From contig DASSKL010000093.1 of the NCBI GenBank assembly GCA_035690485.1, positions 1 through 57,218 on the forward strand: DNA of 57,218 nucleotides, in the 5' to 3' direction. This document shows, one piece after another, positions 51,297 to 57,218 of the stretch (position 1 is its first letter; every line of letters starts with the position of its first letter). Below the pieces are notes generated by a model. The model did no database searches. It saw only the letters and a program-made list of their open reading frames with translations, and was not told the DNA's origin. The stretch comes from Mycobacteriales bacterium. GTDB taxonomy: Bacteria > Actinomycetota > Actinomycetes > JAFAQI01 > DASSKL01. The position numbers and the translations under genes are program-made.

Positions 51297-54200
51297 GTGT
51301 CCGCTGCCGCGGTTCGTGGTTCGCTGCTGTCCTGGTTCTCCTCCAACTCGCCCCGCGCCAGGGTGGTCGCGTTCGGCTGCGCGGCGGCGGTGCTCGCCGG
51401 CGGACTGCAGATCGCGGAGGCCGCGGTGGCTCCGGCCCCTGCGCACGCGGCGGTCAAGCCCGCACCGGCCCCGCCGGATCAGGAGCCGGACGTCGCTTCC
51501 GCGCAGCTGGCCGCCCGCCGGGGCGGGCATCAGGTGGAGGTGACCGGCGCCCGCTCGCAGGACACGACCACCTTCGTGGAGCCGGACGGCACCTTCCAGA
51601 CCGACTTTTACGCCGCGCCGATCCGGGTGCGCCGCGGCGCGGATCTGGTGGCGGTCGACACTGCCCTGGTGAGCGACAGTGCCGGGCTGCACCCGCGGGC
51701 CACCCCGGTGGCGACGCAGCTCGCGACCGGCGGCAGCGGGTCCCCGGTCGCGTCGCTGACCGCCGGGGACAGCTCCTTCGGGTTGGGCTGGCTGGGCAAC
51801 CTGCCCGCCCCGACGGTGACCGGCGCCACCGCGACCTACGCCGACGTCGCCCCCGGCGTCGACCTGCACGTGACCGCGACGACGACCGGTTTCGAGCTGT
51901 CCGCGGTGCTCAAGAACCGCCCGTCGACGCCGGCGACGGTCCGCCTGCCTCTGCACCTGAAGGGCTTGGCAGTGCAGCGCGACGCGGGCAGCGGCGCGCT
52001 GACGCTGACCGACGCCCGCAGCGGGCGGGCGTTCACCGTGTCCCCGCCGGTCATGTTCGACGCGGCCCGCGACCGCAGCGGTGAGCCGACCCATCTGGGT
52101 CAGGTCGCCACCGCACTGACCCCCACCGGCAACGGCGGCTACGAGCTGGACCTCACCCCCGACGCGGCGTACCTGGCCGACCCGGCCACCACCTTCCCGG
52201 TCACCATCGACCCGTCGGTGCTCGGCGCCGGCGGGCAGGGCACGATGGTGCGCTCCTCCTACCCCACGACGAACTTCCAGTCCTGGGGGCAGACGTTCGT
52301 CGGCAAGGTGCTCTCCACCGAGTCCGACCGCTCCTACGCCCAGTGGACCAACCTGAGTTCTCTGCTCGCCGGCAAGCACATCCTGTGGGCCACCACCTCG
52401 ATCTACAACACCTTCTCCTACACCTGCACCGCGCAGCCGGTGAACGTCTACCAGGTCACCTCCAGCTGGTCGGGCAGCAGCATGACGTGGAACACCCAGC
52501 CGACGGTGAACACCAGCTCGGTGAAGGCGACCGGGTCCGCCGCCTACGGCACGAACAGCGCCGGCGGCACCTGTTCGGCGGCGAGCTGGCTCAGCCTGGG
52601 CGGGTCGGGCAACCTGGCACAGCTGGTCGACGGCTGGGTCAAGGGCAGCACGGCGAACTACGGCATCGAGTACGCCGCGGACGAGTCCTCCACGTGCTGC
52701 GGCAAGAAGGCCGCCGGGTTCAACGACCTCAACAACCCGGAAAAGCTCACCGTCTCCTACAACTCCTACCCCGGCACCCCCGCCGGCCGGTCCATCACCC
52801 CGTGCGCGTCGGTCTGCGCCGGCACCGTGATCACCAACAGCGCCACCCCGACGCTGACCGCGAACACCACCGACCCCGACGGCGGCACCCTGCGGTATGA
52901 CTTCGAGGTCTACCCCGGCACCAGCCCCACCCCGGGCACGACCCCGCTGACCGCCTCCGGCAGCGTGGCCAACGCCCCCTCCGGGCAGCGGGTGGGCTGG
53001 AAGGTCACGACCCCGCTGGGCGACGGGCAGACCTACAGCTACCGGGTTCGCGCCTACGACGGCACGGACTACGGACCCTGGTCCACCGGCTGGGCGTCGT
53101 TCACGGTAGACACCGTCGCCCCGGCGGCGCCCACGGCCAGCAGCGCCACCTACGTGCAGGGCGGCTGGAAGGCCTTGGCGCAGGGTTCGTTCACCCTGGC
53201 CGGCAGCGACACCGGCAGTGGCGTCGACCACTACGTCTACGGCCTGGACGTGGCGGTGCCGAACACCGCGATGGGCAGCGGCGCGATCGTCACCCCCACG
53301 CTTTACCCCGGCGACGGCTGGCACCAGTTCCTCGTGCAGGCGGTGGACAAGGCCGGCAACAAGTCGGCGATCACCACCTTCGCGTTCGGCACCACCCCCG
53401 GGTTGACCAGCCCCACGGCCGGTGCCAGCACCCAGCAGTCGGTGCTGCTCGGCTCCATCGCCCCACCCGCCAACACCGCGGTCACCTACTACTACCGCCG
53501 CGCCGCCACCGACCCGTGGACGCCGCTGCCGCCGCCCGACGTCACCGTCACCTCCAGCGGCGCCGCCGTGGGCGGCTGGCCGTACACGTTCAGCGCGGGC
53601 AGCGGCAACACCAGCCCACCGTCGCTGACCTGGAACACCGCCGCCACCCTGGCCGGCACCGACGGACCCGCGCAGCTCGCCGTCTGCTTCGCCGCCGGCT
53701 GCCCCACCGGCCCGGCCAGCAGCCTGCCCACCGGCAGCTCCTCCACCACCGGCGTGCCCCTGACCCTGGACACGAAGGCGTTCAACATCGCCGCCACCGA
53801 CGACCTGACCCCGGGCAGCATCAACCTGCTCACCGGCGCCTACCAGGTGCAGGCCAGCGACGTCAGCGTCCCCGGCAGCAGCGACACCACGCTCACGGTT
53901 GGGCGCAGCCTGACCAGCACCAACACCGGCGTCGACGGCATCTTCGGCCCCGGCTGGACGGCAAGCCTGCCGGTCGACTCCGCCGGCGCGGACTGGACCG
54001 GCCTGACCGACACCGGCAGCGTGCTCACCGCCACCCACGCGGACCAGTCCACCACCAGCTTCACCGCCCAACCCGACGGCAGCTACGCCCCCACCGGCGA
54101 CGACGCCGACTCCGGCCTGAAGATCACCACCACCACCGGCACTGGCTGCGCGGCCGGCTACCGCTGCTACGAACTCGACGACCTCGACGGCAACAGGGTC

Positions 54201-57200
54201 ATCTTCCAGGCCACCGTCGCCCCCACCCCGACCGGCAGCCTCACCGCCCCGGTCGCCTACCAGGTGGTCCAGGTCATCGAACCCGGCACCCCCACCGCCA
54301 CCAGCTTCACCTACACCGCCGGCCGTCCCACCCGGATCACCGCCCCCGTCCCGGCCGGCGCCACCTGCACCGACCCGACCGCGGCCGCGACCTGGATGCC
54401 GGGCTGCCGCGGCCTGTCCCTGGCCTACGACACCCACGGCCACCTGACCGCGGTCACCTACCTGACCAGCGACGGCAGCAACCCGCTGCAGGTCGACGTC
54501 GCCTGCTACGACTACAACGCGACCGGCCGGCTCGCCGGCACCTGGGACCCGCGCAACATCCCGACCGCCGGCACCGGCAGCCACCCGATCAGCTGCGCCA
54601 GCCCGCTGCGGCCCACCCACTACGACTACGACAACAGCGGACGGATCACCGGCATCACCCCGTCCGCCGGCACCAACAGCCTGGCCGGCTGGACCATCGG
54701 CTACGACCCTGTCACGGGCAGGGTCAGCAACGTGAGCCGCGCGCACTTGGACGGCAGCGGCACCGAAACCCAAACCGTGCTGTACCGGGTCCCGGTGGCA
54801 CCCGACGCCACCCACCCCGAGTATCGGCCCGACCTGACCGCCGCCACCGCCGCCGGCTGGGCCCAACAGGACACCCCGGATCCGACGGTGGGCGCCACCG
54901 CGATCTGCCCACCCGGCGCCAGCGTCCCCGCGGACAGCAGCGGCGACCTGCGCGACTGCACCCTGACCTATCTGGACGCCAACGGCCGGGGGGTCAACAC
55001 CGCCAGCTACGCCGGCAGCGGCGCCGCCGGCTGGCACATCACCACCAGCGAATACGACAGCGGCGGGCATCAGGTCCGCAGCCTGACCGCGGCCGACCGG
55101 GAAGAAGCCCTCGCCCCGACCAGCGGCGCCGGTGGTGCCCTGGGCCTGCCCGCCAACACCGCGCAGGCCGCCCTCGAGCTGTCCACCATCAACCTCTACA
55201 CGGCCAACCCGACCGACAAGCAGCCCGACCTGACCGAAACCTTCGGCCCTTACCACCGGATCCAGCTCCCCGACGGGTCGATCGTGCAGGCCCGCGAACA
55301 CACCGTGAACAGCTACGACATCGGCAGCGAACCCGGCCACCCCCTCGACGCCGCCGGCAACCAGGTCTCCTACCACCTGCTCACCGACACCAAGACCGGC
55401 GCCAGCGTCTCCCCGGACCCGGCCAGCAACGGCGACAGCGACGTACGCGAAACCAAGACCCTGTACTACCTGACGACCGGCGCCAGCACCGACTCCACGG
55501 GATGGACCTACCGCGCCCCCATGCAGGTCATCACCGACCCGAACGGGCTGGCCATCACCACGACGACCCTGTACGACCCGGCCACCGGACGGGTCACCCA
55601 AACCCGGATGCCCAACGACAGCAGCGGAACCACCGCCGGCACCACCAACAACGTCTACTGGACCGCCGGCGCCAACAGCAGCGACTCCACCTGCGGCAAC
55701 AAGCCGGCGTGGGACGGGCTGCTCTGCACCACAAGCCCCGCCAGCACAGCACCGACAGACGGGCTACCCGCCCTGGCCGCCACCCGCGACGCGAGCTACG
55801 ACTATCTCAACCGGCCCACCCAGATCAGCGAAAGCGTCGCCGCCTCCAGCAGCGTCAGCATCCTGCGCACGACCAGCACCCTCTACGGGTTCAACAGTCC
55901 CACCAGCGGCACCGCCAACCCCTACGCCACCACCGTTCAACAAACCCAGACCGGCGGCGGCACCGGCACCACCGTCCCCGCCCAAACCACCAGCTACGAC
56001 CCGAACACCGGACTGCCCACCGCGGTCAGCAACGGCACCAGCAGCGACGCCACCGGCTACGACGACTTCGGCCGCATCGTCAGCTACAACGAGAACACCG
56101 CCGCCACCGGGGCCGCGGCGAACGCCGTCAGCACCCACTACGACCCGACCCACGGCTGGATCACCAGCAGCAGCGACGCCCACACCACCAACAGCTACAC
56201 CTACAACGGCAGCGGCGAACACCGCGGCCTGCCCACCGGACTGACCGTCACCGTGACCAGCACCCCCGGCTACACCGGCAACTTCACCGCCAACTACGAC
56301 CCCGACGGCCAACTCGTCAGCCAAACCGACCCCAACAACGTCACCACCGCGCTGACCCGCAACGAAGACGGACAGCTCGTCGACCTCAACGACACCAACG
56401 GAACCGGCAGCTGGCTTGACGACCGGGGCACCCCCTCCATTCACAGCCAGTGGCTCAGCCACACCGGCCCGGCTGGGTCCCAGACCTACACCTACGACGC
56501 TGCCGGGCGGCTCACCAAGACCGCCGACACTCCCACCGGCGGCACCTGCACCACCCGCACTTACAGCTACGACGCCGACAGCAACCGGCTCAGCTCCACC
56601 AGCTACGGGCCGGCGGGCGACGGCAGCTGCCCGACCGCGCTCAGCGGCGGCAGCACCACCAGCCACAGCTACGACACCGCCGACCGGCTCCTGCCCGCCA
56701 ACGCCGACACCGGGATCACCTACGACACGTTCGGCCGCATCACCACCCTCCCGGCCGCCGACGTCAGCGGCGGCGCCGCCCTCACAGCTGACTACTACGC
56801 CAACGACCTCGTCCACTCCCAGACTCAGGCCGGCACCACCCGCACCTGGAATCTGGACGCGAACAACCGGCTCGCCAGCTGGACCAACAGCACCACCGGC
56901 ATCACCAATACAAACCACTACGACGACGCCAGCAGCGACTCACCCGCCTGGACCGCCGAAAGCAGCGACTCCACCAGCTGGGACGCCAACATCAGCGATC
57001 TCCTGGGCAGCCTCGCCGTCACCGTCGACCAGACCGGCACCACCACCTACCAGTACGCCAACCTGCACGGCGACATCACCGCCACCGCCGCAGCCGGCGC
57101 GGCCACGCCCACCATCCAGCCCGACTACGACGAATTTGGCAACAACCCCACCGGCACCAGCAGCCGCTACGGCTGGCTCGGCGGCAAACGCCGCTCGGGC

Positions 57201-57218
57201 GATGACGCCGGCGGTCTG
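51297..57218 (+). CDS. Very large secreted RHS/YD-repeat protein, 3' end outside window
   Basis: The frame opens at GTG 51297 (GAGGGG 5 bases upstream) and stays open to the window end, at least 1,974 codons. A signal peptide (VVAFGCAAAVLAGGLQIAEA, then AVAPAPAHA) precedes a domain like the DNRLRE type (LSSLLAGKHILWATTSIYNT, YNSYPGTP) and Ig-like parts (YSYRVRAYDGTDYGPWSTGW). From about 54 kb, YD repeats abound: YDYDNSGRITG, YDPATGRVTQ, YDDFGRIVS, YDPDGQLVS, YDAAGRLTK, YDADSNRLS. The last residues (YDEFGNNPTGTSSRYGWLGG) stand just before the conserved RHS core end. RHS shells wrap a variable C-terminal toxin, which here lies beyond the window. An antisense frame of 1,452 codons on the other strand is a shadow. 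Cargo of the element. Confidence 0.92.
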   Translation, partial: MSAAAVRGSLLSWFSSNSPRARVVAFGCAAAVLAGGLQIAEAAVAPAPAHAAVKPAPAPPDQEPDVASAQLAARRGGHQVEVTGARSQDTTTFVEPDGTFQTDFYAAPIRVRRGADLVAVDTALVSDSAGLHPRATPVATQLATGGSGSPVASLTAGDSSFGLGWLGNLPAPTVTGATATYADVAPGVDLHVTATTTGFELSAVLKNRPSTPATVRLPLHLKGLAVQRDAGSGALTLTDARSGRAFTVSPPVMFDAARDRSGEPTHLGQVATALTPTGNGGYELDLTPDAAYLADPATTFPVTIDPSVLGAGGQGTMVRSSYPTTNFQSWGQTFVGKVLSTESDRSYAQWTNLSSLLAGKHILWATTSIYNTFSYTCTAQPVNVYQVTSSWSGSSMTWNTQPTVNTSSVKATGSAAYGTNSAGGTCSAASWLSLGGSGNLAQLVDGWVKGSTANYGIEYAADESSTCCGKKAAGFNDLNNPEKLTVSYNSYPGTPAGRSITPCASVCAGTVITNSATPTLTANTTDPDGGTLRYDFEVYPGTSPTPGTTPLTASGSVANAPSGQRVGWKVTTPLGDGQTYSYRVRAYDGTDYGPWSTGWASFTVDTVAPAAPTASSATYVQGGWKALAQGSFTLAGSDTGSGVDHYVYGLDVAVPNTAMGSGAIVTPTLYPGDGWHQFLVQAVDKAGNKSAITTFAFGTTPGLTSPTAGASTQQSVLLGSIAPPANTAVTYYYRRAATDPWTPLPPPDVTVTSSGAAVGGWPYTFSAGSGNTSPPSLTWNTAATLAGTDGPAQLAVCFAAGCPTGPASSLPTGSSSTTGVPLTLDTKAFNIAATDDLTPGSINLLTGAYQVQASDVSVPGSSDTTLTVGRSLTSTNTGVDGIFGPGWTASLPVDSAGADWTGLTDTGSVLTATHADQSTTSFTAQPDGSYAPTGDDADSGLKITTTTGTGCAAGYRCYELDDLDGNRVIFQATVAPTPTGSLTAPVAYQVVQVIEPGTPTATSFTYTAGRPTRITAPVPAGATCTDPTAAATWMPGCRGLSLAYDTHGHLTAVTYLTSDGSNPLQVDVACYDYNATGRLAGTWDPRNIPTAGTGSHPISCASPLRPTHYDYDNSGRITGITPSAGTNSLAGWTIGYDPVTGRVSNVSRAHLDGSGTETQTVLYRVPVAPDATHPEYRPDLTAATAAGWAQQDTPDPTVGATAICPPGASVPADSSGDLRDCTLTYLDANGRGVNTASYAGSGAAGWHITTSEYDSGGHQVRSLTAADREEALAPTSGAGGALGLPANTAQAALELSTINLYTANPTDKQPDLTETFGPYHRIQLPDGSIVQAREHTVNSYDIGSEPGHPLDAAGNQVSYHLLTDTKTGASVSPDPASNGDSDVRETKTLYYLTTGASTDSTGWTYRAPMQVITDPNGLAITTTTLYDPATGRVTQTRMPNDSSGTTAGTTNNVYWTAGANSSDSTCGNKPAWDGLLCTTSPASTAPTDGLPALAATRDASYDYLNRPTQISESVAASSSVSILRTTSTLYGFNSPTSGTANPYATTVQQTQTGGGTGTTVPAQTTSYDPNTGLPTAVSNGTSSDATGYDDFGRIVSYNENTAATGAAANAVSTHYDPTHGWITSSSDAHTTNSYTYNGSGEHRGLPTGLTVTVTSTPGYTGNFTANYDPDGQLVSQTDPNNVTTALTRNEDGQLVDLNDTNGTGSWLDDRGTPSIHSQWLSHTGPAGSQTYTYDAAGRLTKTADTPTGGTCTTRTYSYDADSNRLSSTSYGPAGDGSCPTALSGGSTTSHSYDTADRLLPANADTGITYDTFGRITTLPAADVSGGAALTADYYANDLVHSQTQAGTTRTWNLDANNRLASWTNSTTGITNTNHYDDASSDSPAWTAESSDSTSWDANISDLLGSLAVTVDQTGTTTYQYANLHGDITATAAAGAATPTIQPDYDEFGNNPTGTSSRYGWLGGKRRSGDDAGGL

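Larger units (their letters stand above)
43922..57218. mobile_element. Putative integrative (mobilisable) element inserted at tRNA-Thr, right end outside window
   Basis: From the tRNA gene onward the content changes to mobile functions: toxin-antitoxin, tyrosine integrase, excisionase, MobF relaxase, repeat-rich non-coding DNA, TetR regulator and RHS cargo. The integrase, excisionase and relaxase genes lie head to tail on the minus strand with the integrase nearest to the tRNA, as in actinobacterial integrative elements. A second copy of the tRNA 3' end was not found by reading to the window end, so the other attachment site is probably beyond it. No FtsK/TraB-type translocase, replication initiator or type IV secretion genes are seen in this part, so self-transfer is unproven. 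Confidence 0.75.

Noticed and set aside
51243-55601. A 1,452-codon open frame on the minus strand
   Set aside because: It is antisense to the RHS gene; its Gly/Ala/Arg/Val-rich, repeat-like translation and lack of motifs mark it as a GC-driven shadow.

Overview
This is a GC-rich actinobacterial chromosome segment. The evidence is GTG and TTG starts, stop/start overlaps, mycothiol glycosyltransferase MshA, CarD, an HbhA-like protein next to an XRE regulator, and a c-di-GMP-binding RsiG-type anti-sigma protein. The XRE-hbhA pair, mshA-YbjN-gpm and carD...ispD-ispF...cysS-rlmB blocks resemble gene neighbourhoods known from mycobacteria and other Actinomycetia. The gene content would fit a Geodermatophilus, Frankia or Sporichthya-like lineage, but the sequence alone does not settle the genus.

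Layout. Bases 1-4.0 kb hold the 3' part of a GAF/PAS histidine kinase, an APH-type kinase and an ECF sigma factor with a single-pass membrane partner. 4.1-8.5 kb hold a YgfZ-type protein, a small kinase, a Nudix hydrolase and a secreted sedolisin. 8.6-12.4 kb hold a PATAN/DUF4388 protein with an acidic repeat, RsiG, an XRE regulator on a leaderless promoter, and an HbhA-like protein. 12.4-14.2 kb hold an SDR and an aldo/keto reductase. 14.3-18.9 kb is a minus-strand glycerol operon (glpD, AGPS-like flavoprotein, glycerol-kinase-like FGGY kinase). 18.9-22.2 kb hold a MalT/LAL-type LuxR regulator with small proteins on both sides. 22.4-24.4 kb is a diguanylate cyclase, zinc-finger membrane protein and macrodomain cluster. 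24.4-28.3 kb hold an unknown protein, an SDR, mshA, a YbjN protein and gpm. 28.3-29.9 kb hold a lipoprotein and a thioredoxin-like membrane protein. 30.1-33.0 kb hold carD, PIN-TRAM, ispD and ispF, closed by a palindromic terminator. 33.1-35.0 kb is a lower-GC pair of exported proteins and a 24-bp minisatellite. 35.0-38.7 kb pairs an AcuC-type deacetylase with a GNAT/acyl-CoA synthetase (Pat) fusion. 38.8-43.9 kb hold a membrane protein, thiolase, cysS, rlmB and a SigH-like sigma factor.

From the tRNA-Thr(TGT) at 43.92 kb to the window end the sequence looks like an integrative mobile element. In order it holds tandem 11-bp repeats, a VapBC-type toxin-antitoxin whose toxin seems to start at CTG, a tyrosine integrase, an excisionase, a MobF relaxase-helicase, a repeat-rich non-coding stretch (candidate oriT and iterons), a small ORF and TetR gene with a palindromic operator, and a very large secreted RHS/YD-repeat protein. 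That protein is cut off by the window end just before the usual RHS core terminus, so its toxin tip and the far attachment site are not visible.

The points most worth following are the element with its RHS cargo, the CTG-start toxin, RsiG with both c-di-GMP motifs intact on the same segment as a diguanylate cyclase, and the AcuC/Pat pair. All product names rest on motif recognition by eye; no database search was run.
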